Assembly (NCBI GenBank): GCA_002455255.1 | Contig: DKKL01000019.1 | Span: forward strand, 1 to 19,161 | Source of the DNA: Candidatus Tepidiaquacellales bacterium UBA6667 | Lineage (GTDB): Bacteria > Bacteroidota > Ignavibacteria > Tepidaquicellales > Tepidaquicellaceae | Length of the DNA: 19,161 nucleotides | Reading direction: 5' to 3' | Part shown: one piece after another, positions 1 through 7,982 of the stretch | Layout of the letters: the number at the start of each line of letters is the position of its first letter | Position numbering within the stretch: position 1 is the first letter of the stretch | Made by a program: the position numbers and the translations under genes | The notes under the pieces: generated by a model | The model's input: only the letters and a program-made list of their open reading frames with translations | Database searches by the model: none | Told to the model about the DNA's origin: nothing

Positions 1-72
1 TCCGGAATTTATTTATATCAGTTAAGTGTGAACGGAATTATTCAAACAAAACGAATGATACTCACAAAATAA
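1..72 (+). CDS. C-terminal tail of a T9SS-sorted secreted protein (partial)
   Basis: The frame starting at base 1 reads SGIYLYQLSVNG then IIQTKRMILTK and stops with TAA at 70-72. The pattern S-G-[IV]-Y-x-Y-x-L ... K-[KR]-M-x-[LI]-x-K-stop is the usual end of the type A C-terminal sorting domain carried by cargo of the type IX secretion system in Bacteroidota and relatives. Only about 23 residues are in the window, so the cargo function cannot be told. A terminator follows at 101-127. The call rests on the tail motif alone. Confidence 0.7.
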   Translation, partial: SGIYLYQLSVNGIIQTKRMILTK

Positions 73-100
73 TTTTTTTTACTTTATAGGTTTTAAATTT

Positions 101-127
101 AAAGGGGGCAATAGTCCCCTTTTTTTA
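101..127 (+). terminator. Rho-independent terminator after the T9SS cargo gene
   Basis: A 7-bp perfect stem, AAAGGGG (101-107) with CCCCTTT (116-122), encloses an 8-nt loop and runs into a T tract. It lies about 30 bases after the TAA at 70-72 on the same strand. Confidence 0.8.
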
Positions 128-155
128 TTTTATGCTTTTGGAAAATGTTAAGATG

Positions 156-255
156 TGTCATTCTGAGCAAAGCAAAGAATCTAATTCATAGTTTTAATCT
201 AATATCCTTTTCAGAAAGATCGGGACTTCAGGAAGACTCTTTATTCCGGATGACA
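156..255. repeat. Degenerate palindromic intergenic repeat (GTCATTCTGAG type)
   Basis: The left arm begins TGTCATTCTGAG (156-167) and ends AAAGAATCT (174-182). The right arm begins AGACTCTTT (234-242) and ends CCGGATGACA (246-255). The outer six bases match perfectly as inverted repeats (TGTCAT/ATGACA) and the inner nine match at eight positions. The left arm resembles an intergenic repeat I recall from many bacterial genomes, in which the phrase GTCATTCTGAGC is followed by AGCGAAGAATC. The copy looks decayed. It has no coding capacity and sits between the terminator at 101-127 and the end of xerC. This and the terminator are all that I see in the gene-free stretch 73-334. Confidence 0.5.
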
Positions 256-334
256 TTTCTTTATGTAATTGGTTAATTCGTGGTAAAGTCTGTTTTCGCT
301 TTGTAAGGATGTGTATTATTAATTGATATAATAT

Positions 335-1261
335 TTATGCTTTTGGATGAGATTTCTCATAAACTTTTTTCAGTTTATCCGCTGATATGTGTGTATAAAC
401 CTGAGTGGTAGAAAGAGAAGAATGACCAAGTAATTCCTGAATAGCCCTGATATCAGCACCGTTTTCTATCAAATGAGTTGCAAATGTATGCCTTAAAACG
501 TGCGGTGATTTCTTTTTTAAATCGCTTACACTTGAAATACTTTTTCTAACAATCCTGTAAACATACATAGGGTAAAGTTTTTTTCCGTTTTTATTCAAAA
601 ACAAAATATCAGAATTTGAAGTATTTATTAATTTTCTAATTACAAGATAATCATTGATTGCTTTTTTGCAATTGTCACCAAAAGGGATTATCCTTTCCTT
701 TCTTCCCTTCCCCAAAACTTTCAAAGTATTATTTGTAAAATTAATATCGGATAATTTCAGGGTTAAAAGTTCAGCAGCCCTCATACCTGTAGAATAAAAT
801 GTTTCCAGAATAGCAAGCTCAAGAATACTTAAATCTATTAACTTTTTACTATCAAATAATTTTTCAGTGTCTTTCTGTTTTAAATATTGAACAAGTTTTT
901 TTGCTTTTTTAGGAAAAGTTAAAAACGATGCATAATTTTTCGGAATTATTCTTTTTGAATACAGATACTTGAAAAAAGATTTTAAAGTGGAAATTTTTCT
1001 TGAGACAGAACCGGCGGAATATTTAAATTCTTTAGTCTTTTCCACATTGAACATTCTGCTATTCGGGTCGGCAACTTCAGCGAGAAAAGATTTTAAAATG
1101 TTCAGGTCAATTTCATCAAATCTAAAACCGGATGTGATAATGAATTTTTCAAACTGATATAAATCATTTTTATATGAGATAATGGTATTTTCGGAATAAT
1201 TTCTGTTATTCCTAATATCAGCAAGAAATTTTGATATGTGTATTGATAATACTTCTTCCAA
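335..1261 (-). CDS. xerC: Tyrosine recombinase XerC/XerD family
   Basis: Site-specific recombinase that would resolve chromosome dimers at dif. At 308 aa it has the usual Xer length. The N-terminal SAM-like core-binding domain spans roughly residues 1-110 and the catalytic domain about 125-300. All catalytic residues are visible: R161 (STGMRAAEL), K185 (GKGRKER), H254 and R257 (HVLRH), H280 (LLGHSS) and nucleophile Y289 (TTQVYTH). The C-terminal VYEKSHPKA looks more like XerC than XerD, so the symbol is tentative. The start is TTG at 1259-1261, two bases after the pmbA stop; no ATG lies in frame nearby. It is the last gene of the tight operon running leftward from 7915. I see no terminator after it. 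Confidence 0.9.
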   Translation of the reverse strand: MEEVLSIHISKFLADIRNNRNYSENTIISYKNDLYQFEKFIITSGFRFDEIDLNILKSFLAEVADPNSRMFNVEKTKEFKYSAGSVSRKISTLKSFFKYLYSKRIIPKNYASFLTFPKKAKKLVQYLKQKDTEKLFDSKKLIDLSILELAILETFYSTGMRAAELLTLKLSDINFTNNTLKVLGKGRKERIIPFGDNCKKAINDYLVIRKLINTSNSDILFLNKNGKKLYPMYVYRIVRKSISSVSDLKKKSPHVLRHTFATHLIENGADIRAIQELLGHSSLSTTQVYTHISADKLKKVYEKSHPKA

Positions 1262-1263
1262 TT

Positions 1264-2601
1264 TTAAATTGCATCAGACAAAGTTGAAAAATTAAAATCT
1301 TCAACTTTAATATCCGGAACAATAATTTTCATATATTCGGTTTCAGCCCCAATTACTTTTTCTTCTTTAGACATATCGGTAAGATTTTTCAACACATTTA
1401 CAGGTGATTCATTAAACCTGAAATTTTTCACCGGATATTTTATTTCACCGTTTTCAATGTAAAATATTCCATCTCTTGAAAGCCCTGTGAGTAATATACT
1501 TTGAGGGTCAACAGTTCTAATATACCATAATCTGATTACAAAGACACCTTTATCAGTATTTTTTATAAGCTCTTCCAGAGATTTGTTTGTTCCCGTCATA
1601 ATTAAATTAGCAGGATATGGCATCACAGGTGAATTTGTTTTTTCCGCCCAATATCTGTTAGAAAATAAATTTTTCAAAACTCCGTTTTCAAACCATGCAG
1701 TTTTGAACAGAGGCAAACCTTCCCCGGTAAACGGTGTAGTTGGTGCGATTGGATTTTGAGGATCAGTATATATATTTACTTTATCGCTTAGTAATTTTTC
1801 ACCTATTTTGTTACCTTTGTCTTTATCTGAAAAGAAACTTCTTCCCTCATCTGCTGAGCGTCTGTTCATAAATCCGATAAGTTTCCCAACCATATCACAA
1901 GTAGCCATTTTTTCCAAAATGGTTGTATATTTTCCAGGTTTCAGTTCTATTGGTTTTTGTGATAAGACTGCTCTGTCCATACAGGTTTTAGTCAGCTCTT
2001 CAATTTTTAATCTGTTTAAATCAGCGAAATTTCTGTGAACTTTACTTGAACCTGTTCCGTCTTTAGTTCTTGAAGTAAATGAAAAATCAAGTTCTGTAAA
2101 TGGATGATAAGCAAACAAACCTTTTGAGTTTCCTACAGATGTAAATCTGTCTTCAGTTTCAAAATATCCCGCAGAAATTAAATCTCTCTCACGAGATTTT
2201 CCTAAAACATAAGAAACAGTCTTTGCTCTGTCAGAAGGTGTAGCGTTTGCAGTAGTTTCAAAATATTGATTTACATTTAGATAAGTCTGATTTTTGTCTA
2301 ACAAAGGCATAGACTCTTCATTTTCAGGACTGAGTCTGGCTATCTCTTCAGACTGTTGAACTCCTTTTTTGATATCTTCATCGCCAATTGAAGTCAGTTC
2401 AATATATCCGGTTTTTTTACCAAAGTTAGAACTGATTCCAACTGAGATGGTATCAGCCGAACCGCATGTGGTAACGTTATTTACGGCAAATCTGATATTC
2501 TCTTTAATTCCACCTGAAACGCTAACAGAAATTGAATCAGCTTTTGAAAATGAAATAACCTTTTCAATTAATTTTTTAGTTTCTTCTCTTGAAAGTTTCA
2601 T
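1264..2601 (-). CDS. pmbA: TldD/PmbA family protein, PmbA (TldE)-like subunit
   Basis: At 445 aa it matches the PmbA/TldE subunit of the TldD-TldE metalloprotease, known in E. coli for maturing microcin B17 and degrading unfolded peptides in the cytoplasm. The family architecture is present: N-terminal domain to about residue 190, then the C-terminal beta-rich domain with the GLSRDGIFYIENGEI stretch. There is no HExxxH motif, as expected for the non-catalytic partner. No signal peptide is seen, which contrasts with the neighbouring TldD. The ATG at 2599-2601 lies one base after the tldD TGA (2603-2605), so the pair is translationally coupled. Confidence 0.88.
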   Translation of the reverse strand: MKLSREETKKLIEKVISFSKADSISVSVSGGIKENIRFAVNNVTTCGSADTISVGISSNFGKKTGYIELTSIGDEDIKKGVQQSEEIARLSPENEESMPLLDKNQTYLNVNQYFETTANATPSDRAKTVSYVLGKSRERDLISAGYFETEDRFTSVGNSKGLFAYHPFTELDFSFTSRTKDGTGSSKVHRNFADLNRLKIEELTKTCMDRAVLSQKPIELKPGKYTTILEKMATCDMVGKLIGFMNRRSADEGRSFFSDKDKGNKIGEKLLSDKVNIYTDPQNPIAPTTPFTGEGLPLFKTAWFENGVLKNLFSNRYWAEKTNSPVMPYPANLIMTGTNKSLEELIKNTDKGVFVIRLWYIRTVDPQSILLTGLSRDGIFYIENGEIKYPVKNFRFNESPVNVLKNLTDMSKEEKVIGAETEYMKIIVPDIKVEDFNFSTLSDAI

Positions 2602-2602
2602 A

Positions 2603-4219
2603 TCAGATTTGTTCTTTAGTATTCAAAATATTAATGTTTCTGAATCTTGTGGGTGAAGAACCATGGCTAACGGGAGCAACCTGTCCGGGTTCGCCTTTGC
2701 CACAGAAAAAAGAACCTCCAAGTTCATATTCACTTTCATCACAAATTTTATCGCATGAATTCCAAAGGTCAACAGTATTCCCCTGATAGGCAACGTCTTT
2801 TAACATTCCCTGAATTTTACCATTTTTAATATCCCAGAATTCCTGACCTGTAAACTGAAAATTATATCTTTGCATATCAATACTCCAACTGCTATCACCA
2901 ATTATGTAAATACCATCATCAGTTTGTGAGATTAATTCATCAAGCGAAAGTTTTTCAGTTCCCGGTCTTAGAGATAAATTTGGCATTCTCTGAATCGGAA
3001 AAGATGACCAACTGTCACCATAAGCACATGCGAATGATTCATCCTGTCCGACAAGCGGAGCAAGCTCTCTTGTTGTTTGGTAGTTCACAAATTTTCCGTT
3101 TTTAATAATATCCCATTCTCTTGTTTTCACACCATCATCATCATAACCTCTGCTGGAAAGACCATTCAATTGATTTTTATCCGCATATAAATTTACTATA
3201 TCAGAACCGTATTTTAAATTATTGAGTTTATCAGTTGTCATAAAACTTGTACCTGCATAATTTGCTTCATAACCCAAAGCTCTGTCAAGTTCCGTAGGAT
3301 GTCCGCAAGTTTCGTGAATAGTCAGCCATAAATTTGACGGATGTAAAATAATATCTCGTTTCCCGGGTTTTACACTTGGAGCTTTCAGTTTCATTTTAGT
3401 ATGTTCAACGGCTTGTTCCACATCTTTTTCGTATGGATAATCAAGTAAATATTCATAACCCATCCCGATAGGTTGAGTAAAGGTTTCTCTTGATTCAAAC
3501 TCACCTGTTGTTTTATCAATAACCGTAACATCAGTTCTTGCCCAAAGTCTGTATAAATCCTGCTCAATAAAAGAACCGACAGATGAAGCAAAAATTTTAT
3601 TTTCATTTACAAACCACATAAATGAATTTACAAAATTAGCACCTGCAGTTTTTGCAATATTATTTGCTCTTATTTGAAAATCTACTTTATCAGCGATACT
3701 TAAATCGAATGGATTCACTCTAATAGGAGTTGTCCATTTATCTATATATGATGGGACACTTGCTAATCTCACAGGGCTAACCTGTAAGATAGAATTTGCT
3801 TTAGCAATTTCGCATGCCTTTTCTGTAATTTTTATTACTTCAGATTCATTAAGCACCGAATTAGCTGCAAAGCCCCAGGTACCGTTCACAAGCACTCGGA
3901 CACCAAAACCAAAATTATCTCCGTCTGAAATATATTGTACCTTATCTTCACGAGTACCGATTCTTTGGTTTCTGTTTTTACAGATTCTAATGTCTGAATA
4001 TTCAGCTCCGTTTTTCTTAGCGGTTTCAATTGCAATGTCACACAGTTTTTTATACTCATCTACACTTAAAGACGAACCCGAAAAATTTGGATTAACTTCA
4101 CCGTTTAATAAGTACCGGTTATATTTGCTGCCTGCCTCAAGCAATGCCGGAGTAATAGCAACACCACAACAAGTGTAAAATGAATTTTTTAAGAAATCTC
4201 TTCTTTGCATATTAAGCAT
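2603..4219 (-). CDS. tldD: TldD-like metalloprotease subunit with twin-arginine signal
   Basis: Catalytic subunit of the TldD/PmbA protease family, 538 aa. The zinc motif HETCGH lies at residues 302-307 with downstream ELDRALGYE, matching the family HExxxH signature. The N-terminus MQRRDFLKNSF fits a Tat motif (R-R-x-F-L-K), followed by a hydrophobic stretch (CCGVAITPALLEA) and a possible A-type cleavage near residue 29. Export is therefore predicted, whereas E. coli TldD is cytosolic. The body is longer than E. coli TldD by the signal and linker. Two starts are possible, ATG at 4219 (overlapping the topA stop by 8 bases) or ATG at 4210; both keep the RR motif. The pmbA partner follows directly. 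Confidence 0.88.
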   Translation of the reverse strand: MLNMQRRDFLKNSFYTCCGVAITPALLEAGSKYNRYLLNGEVNPNFSGSSLSVDEYKKLCDIAIETAKKNGAEYSDIRICKNRNQRIGTREDKVQYISDGDNFGFGVRVLVNGTWGFAANSVLNESEVIKITEKACEIAKANSILQVSPVRLASVPSYIDKWTTPIRVNPFDLSIADKVDFQIRANNIAKTAGANFVNSFMWFVNENKIFASSVGSFIEQDLYRLWARTDVTVIDKTTGEFESRETFTQPIGMGYEYLLDYPYEKDVEQAVEHTKMKLKAPSVKPGKRDIILHPSNLWLTIHETCGHPTELDRALGYEANYAGTSFMTTDKLNNLKYGSDIVNLYADKNQLNGLSSRGYDDDGVKTREWDIIKNGKFVNYQTTRELAPLVGQDESFACAYGDSWSSFPIQRMPNLSLRPGTEKLSLDELISQTDDGIYIIGDSSWSIDMQRYNFQFTGQEFWDIKNGKIQGMLKDVAYQGNTVDLWNSCDKICDESEYELGGSFFCGKGEPGQVAPVSHGSSPTRFRNINILNTKEQI

Positions 4220-6542
4220 TTAATGTTTCTTCTTTTTTGTTTTGTTCAATTGTTTCAGCCGGATATTTAGTTTTACACTGTGTACACTCAAGGAAATCAC
4301 CATCTTTTTTAGTGTTTTTCTTCACTAAATATTTTTGATCACAGTTTTTACAAGGGATTAAAACCGGTTCGTAATTAGTTATAAAATCACACGCCGGATA
4401 ATTGGTACATCCGTAGAAAGTTCGTTTTGCTTTTCCACCTTTACGAGCAAGGATTTCCCCAATGCCACATTTCGGACAGGTTATACCAAGCGTTATCGGT
4501 TTTATTCCGTTACATTTCGGATAATTTGAGCAACCATAAAATTTTCCAAACCTTCCGACTTTCACCACCATATTCGCACCGCATAGGTCACAAACTATTC
4601 CCTGAGCAAGCTCCAGATTTTCAGCCTGTTCTTCCGGTAAAGGCATTGATGCTTTACATTTCGGATATTTTTCACATGCAAGGAATTGCCCGTTACGTCC
4701 CCATTTTTTCAGCATCACAGCACCTGTTTCTTTTCCACATTCAGGACATTGAATATCAGTTTTTTCAATCAAACTTTTTTTAATCTCGCTGCTTGCAGTA
4801 TCGGCAATGCCCAAATCTTTGCTAAAAGGAATATAAAAATCATCAAGAACTTGTTTATATGTTGATTCCCCATTTGCGATTGTATCTAATTCTTCTTCCA
4901 TTTTTGAAGTGAATCCATAATCAATTACATCTTCAAAATATTTTCCAAGAATTTTATTTACAGTCATTCCAAGATTGGTTGCGTAAAGTTTTCTTTCATT
5001 CAAATCAACATATTTTCTGTCTATAACCGTAGAAACTATCATTGCAAAAGTACTCGGTCTTCCAATTCCTAAAGTATCAAGTTGTTTAATAAGACTTGAT
5101 TCCGTATATCTCGGAGGTGGATTTGTAAAATGCTGAGATTTATTAATGCTTATAACGCTTAAATTATCATCAACATTTAGATTTGGTGGAATAATTGAAT
5201 AATCCTCTTCATCCTTTCCTGTTTCTTCTACATTATCTTCATATACTTTTAAAAATCCTGAAAACTTTACAACACTTCCCGTTGCTTTAAAAAAATAATC
5301 TTTTTTATTTCCTTTAGGAGAGATTGCTTTTATTATAATAGTCTTTTGATCATAAATTGCCTGAGACATTTGAGAAGCAGTAAATCTTTGCCAGATAAGA
5401 GTGTAAAGCTTTAATAAATCTTTATCTAATTTTTGCAATGATTCAGGAGTTCTGTTTATATCAGTTGGTCTGACAGCTTCGTGAGCATCCTGCTGATTTT
5501 TTCCTTTTTTACCGGTTGATTTATAATCTGTAGTATATTCTTCTCCGTAATTTTCTTTTATAAAACTCTTTGCTGATTTAATTGCATCATCACTTACTCT
5601 TGTAGAATCAGTTCTCATATAAGTTATCAATCCAACAGTTTCACCTTTAGCAACTTCCACACCTTCATATAATTTTTGTGCAAGCATCATTGTTCTTTTA
5701 GGAGCAAATCCGAGCCGAGTGGAAGCAGACTGTTGTAAAACGGAAGTAGTAAAAGGTGCCGGAGCATTTCTTCTTACTTCTTTTTCCTGAATGTCAGTTA
5801 TACGGAATTTATTACCCTTTAACTCTTCGGTTATTTTATGTGCTTCATCAATATTAGGAATTTTCGGATCTTCACCGTTAAACTTTAAAGTATCATCATT
5901 AATCTTATAAAGTTTAGCATTGAATGGTTTTGACCCACCGGATGGTTTACTGAATAAGCCTAAGATAGACCAATATTCTTTTGGAACAAATTTCTTTATC
6001 TCTTCTTCACGTTCACAGATAATTTTCAAAGCGACAGACTGAACTCTACCGGCAGAAAGACCATAATAAAAAGATTTCCAGAGAAACGGGCTTACTTTAT
6101 AACCCAATATTCTGTCCATAACTCTGCGAGCCATTTGAGATTCAACAAGATTTCCATTTATATCGAGAGGATTATCCATCGCCCTCTGGACACCGGTTTT
6201 AGTAATCTCTTCAAACAATACACGCTTGATGTTTTTATTTATTCCTTTTATTTCATCAGCAATATCAGCCGCAATTGCTTCACCTTCACGGTCAGGGTCA
6301 GTTGCGATATATATATTACTGACTGTCGAAGAAAGTTCTTTTAATTTGTTAACAACTTTTTCTTTACCTTCAATTACTTCATAATTTGGTAAATATCCGT
6401 TTTCAAGATCAACACTGATTTTACTTTTCGGAAGATTTTTGATATGCCCGACAGTGGCTTCGACAATATAATCTTTACCAAGATATTTGTTTATTGTTTT
6501 TGCTTTTGAAGGAGATTCAACTATTACTAAAGATTTTCCCAT
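4212..6542 (-). CDS. topA: DNA topoisomerase I (type IA)
   Basis: Relaxes negatively supercoiled DNA. At 776 aa it is typical for bacterial TopA. The TOPRIM domain at the N-terminus has the conserved VESPSKAKTI (E9) and DPDREGE (82-88). The active-site tyrosine is Y308 in GLITYMRTDSTRVS. The C-terminus carries four cysteine clusters from about residue 596: three Topo_C zinc ribbons (CPECG...CEKYPKC, CDLCG...CSNYPKC, CPKCG...CTNYPAC) and a fourth shorter one (CKNCD...CTQCK). It starts with ATG, 21 bases after the smg stop, and its end overlaps the tldD start. Confidence 0.97.
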   Translation of the reverse strand: MGKSLVIVESPSKAKTINKYLGKDYIVEATVGHIKNLPKSKISVDLENGYLPNYEVIEGKEKVVNKLKELSSTVSNIYIATDPDREGEAIAADIADEIKGINKNIKRVLFEEITKTGVQRAMDNPLDINGNLVESQMARRVMDRILGYKVSPFLWKSFYYGLSAGRVQSVALKIICEREEEIKKFVPKEYWSILGLFSKPSGGSKPFNAKLYKINDDTLKFNGEDPKIPNIDEAHKITEELKGNKFRITDIQEKEVRRNAPAPFTTSVLQQSASTRLGFAPKRTMMLAQKLYEGVEVAKGETVGLITYMRTDSTRVSDDAIKSAKSFIKENYGEEYTTDYKSTGKKGKNQQDAHEAVRPTDINRTPESLQKLDKDLLKLYTLIWQRFTASQMSQAIYDQKTIIIKAISPKGNKKDYFFKATGSVVKFSGFLKVYEDNVEETGKDEEDYSIIPPNLNVDDNLSVISINKSQHFTNPPPRYTESSLIKQLDTLGIGRPSTFAMIVSTVIDRKYVDLNERKLYATNLGMTVNKILGKYFEDVIDYGFTSKMEEELDTIANGESTYKQVLDDFYIPFSKDLGIADTASSEIKKSLIEKTDIQCPECGKETGAVMLKKWGRNGQFLACEKYPKCKASMPLPEEQAENLELAQGIVCDLCGANMVVKVGRFGKFYGCSNYPKCNGIKPITLGITCPKCGIGEILARKGGKAKRTFYGCTNYPACDFITNYEPVLIPCKNCDQKYLVKKNTKKDGDFLECTQCKTKYPAETIEQNKKEETLNA

Positions 6543-6563
6543 TTTAAATTTTTGCGGGTTGAG

Positions 6564-7019
6564 TTAATGAATTGTTTCGTTATTTTGATTTATCATACGT
6601 GAGACAATATCTTCTTCATCTTTTGATCCGAGTATTAAACTGCTAATATAATATTTTATATCAATAACATCTGCTTTAACATATCCTGAAATAAATATTT
6701 TTTCAATTATAGACTCTACGTCGTATTCATCAAGAACTCCAAGTTCAAGCATTTGGATAAGGTAGCCCATAGCATCACGAGTAAGAATATTTTTTTCAGC
6801 GGAATGAAAAAATCTTTTAGACAAAGATTTTGTTTTTTCCGCATTGAATATATTTTCGTTTTCCGTAAATTTCAGATTTAACCAAGCGAACGCAGTATTA
6901 ATTTCAGCATTGGTATATCCTTTTTTGGATAAAGGTTCAATATCAATTTCGTTCACTGTTTTAGAATCATTAATCTGACTTAGCAAATATTCTATAATTT
7001 CTATAATTTTTTCCTGCAT
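6564..7019 (-). CDS. smg: Smg/DUF494 family protein
   Basis: This 151-aa soluble protein fits the Smg (DUF494) family. It starts with a short helix (IIEIIEYLLSQI), then the pattern KKGYTNAEINTAFAWLNL, then a C-terminal helical part with RDAMGYLIQMLELGVLDEYDVESIIEK and a final IDIKYYISSLIL that aligns with the family's DLKWVVLMVL-like ending. The molecular role of Smg is not established. In many genomes it is found beside dprA or topA, and here it sits just upstream of topA, which supports the call. ATG start, three bases after ybeY. Confidence 0.75.
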   Translation of the reverse strand: MQEKIIEIIEYLLSQINDSKTVNEIDIEPLSKKGYTNAEINTAFAWLNLKFTENENIFNAEKTKSLSKRFFHSAEKNILTRDAMGYLIQMLELGVLDEYDVESIIEKIFISGYVKADVIDIKYYISSLILGSKDEEDIVSRMINQNNETIH

Positions 7020-7022
7020 CTG

Positions 7023-7478
7023 TTAGACTTTTTTTAAATAATAATTTTCTTTTTGTTTCATCTTTTTTTTCTGTTCATTCGTTTTATCTTTATATCCGCA
7101 TAAATGCAATATTCCATGAATAATAACTCTGGTTAATTCAGTTTTAAATTCCTGTTTAAAATCATTTGCGTTTTTTTTTACAGTTTCCACTGAAACTATA
7201 ATATCACTTAAAATTTCTTCTTCTTCATCATACTCAAAAGTTATTATATCAGTTGCAAAATTATGTTTTAGATAATTTTTGTTGTAATCCGTAATTGTTT
7301 TATCACTGCAAAAGAGAAAATTCAGTTCAATGATATTAAAATCTTCAAAATCGGATAAAAGTTCAACTATTTTATTTATCCTTTGTTTAAGAAACAGTTT
7401 TTGGCTGTTTGTTAAAAGATTCTTTTCATACGTAAGTGAAATTTCGGGTTTAGAACGTTTCGATTTTTTGGCGAGCAT
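7023..7478 (-). CDS. ybeY: Endoribonuclease YbeY (rRNA maturation factor)
   Basis: Metal-dependent endoribonuclease of the UPF0054 family, acting in 16S rRNA 3' maturation and ribosome quality control. The 151-aa protein shows the conserved NFATDIITFEY stretch (residues 73-83) and the metal motif HGILHLCGYKD, giving H121 and H125. The third ligand of the canonical H-x3-H-x5-H is replaced by D131. From memory this HLCGYKDKT version is normal in Bacteroidota. The ATG overlaps the upstream gene's TAA by one base (TAATG), so translation is coupled. Confidence 0.92.
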   Translation of the reverse strand: MLAKKSKRSKPEISLTYEKNLLTNSQKLFLKQRINKIVELLSDFEDFNIIELNFLFCSDKTITDYNKNYLKHNFATDIITFEYDEEEEILSDIIVSVETVKKNANDFKQEFKTELTRVIIHGILHLCGYKDKTNEQKKKMKQKENYYLKKV

Positions 7479-7915
7479 TAATCAGGTATTTCTTCCGAAA
7501 CAGATAAAGCAACTGCTGAAAGTAATTTTTCCGAATTTAATTCTGAAAAATCCTTTGACAATACATCTTTATCAACGTTAGAATACAATGCACAATCTCC
7601 GCGTTTTGAAATTATTAATCCTGATAATTTATCGCCTGTTTCAGAAATAAAAATTATTTCTTCCAGCATCTGGCTTATTATTATTCTTTTGCAATTCTGA
7701 AGTTGCAAATGACAATTGTTTGTATAAACTGATATTAAATAATTTTCTTCGTTACTTTTAACTTCATCAGGAAACATCTCAAGATGTATTTTGTAATTAG
7801 TTGCTTCATTCTTTATATCAAGTATAATTGAATTTTCTGTACTGCTGAATGAAGTATCAAATAATTTTTCAATACCGGAAATTATTTCCTTATTTTTTTC
7901 ATTGATAATACTCAA
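7478..7915 (-). CDS. Unknown 145-aa soluble protein heading the ybeY-topA operon
   Basis: I do not recognise this protein. It has no signal peptide or membrane segment. It opens with a charged helical part (NEKNKEIISGIEKLF), has an alternating beta-like central region with three cysteines (NNCHLQLQNCKRIIIS and a later GDCALYS), and ends with an acidic helix (SEEIPD). The start is TTG at 7913-7915, chosen because it is preceded at 8 bases by an AAAGG ribosome-binding site and gives the longest frame. It overlaps ybeY by one base. The position just ahead of ybeY could suggest a role in RNA or ribosome metabolism, but that is context only. Confidence 0.7.
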   Translation of the reverse strand: MSIINEKNKEIISGIEKLFDTSFSSTENSIILDIKNEATNYKIHLEMFPDEVKSNEENYLISVYTNNCHLQLQNCKRIIISQMLEEIIFISETGDKLSGLIISKRGDCALYSNVDKDVLSKDFSELNSEKLLSAVALSVSEEIPD

Positions 7916-7923
7916 TAGAAATG

Positions 7924-7929
7924 CCTTTC
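7924..7929 (-). promoter_or_regulatory. Ribosome-binding site deciding a TTG start
   Basis: On the minus strand GAAAGG lies 8 bases before the TTG at 7913-7915. It supports that TTG as the start of the unknown gene. It lies only three bases after the T tract of the cspA terminator, leaving no room for a separate promoter between them. Confidence 0.5.
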
Positions 7930-7932
7930 ATT

Positions 7933-7966
7933 AAAAAAACCCCGGCTTAATTAAAAACCGGGGTTT
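7933..7966 (-). terminator. Strong terminator between the cold-shock gene and the ybeY-topA operon
   Basis: A 9-bp perfect stem, CCGGGGTTT (7958-7966) with AAACCCCGG (7937-7945), encloses a 12-nt loop and ends in seven T residues on the minus strand (7939-7933). It lies 16 bases after the cspA-like stop codon and just before the next gene. Confidence 0.88.
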
Positions 7967-7982
7967 GAAATAATGTTAAAAC

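Noticed and set aside
335..1261. Integrase of a mobile element
   Set aside because: It has normal Xer length and sits last in a housekeeping operon with no attachment sites, phage or plasmid genes.
4427..4783. A 118-aa frame on the plus strand opposite topA
   Set aside because: It lies inside the zinc-ribbon coding part of topA on the other strand; the topA frame is unmistakable and the plus-strand frame has no recognisable family.
7478..7915. Ubiquitin-like (beta-grasp) partner for the E2
   Set aside because: No glycine-rich C-terminus and no beta-grasp pattern; it belongs to the ybeY operon.
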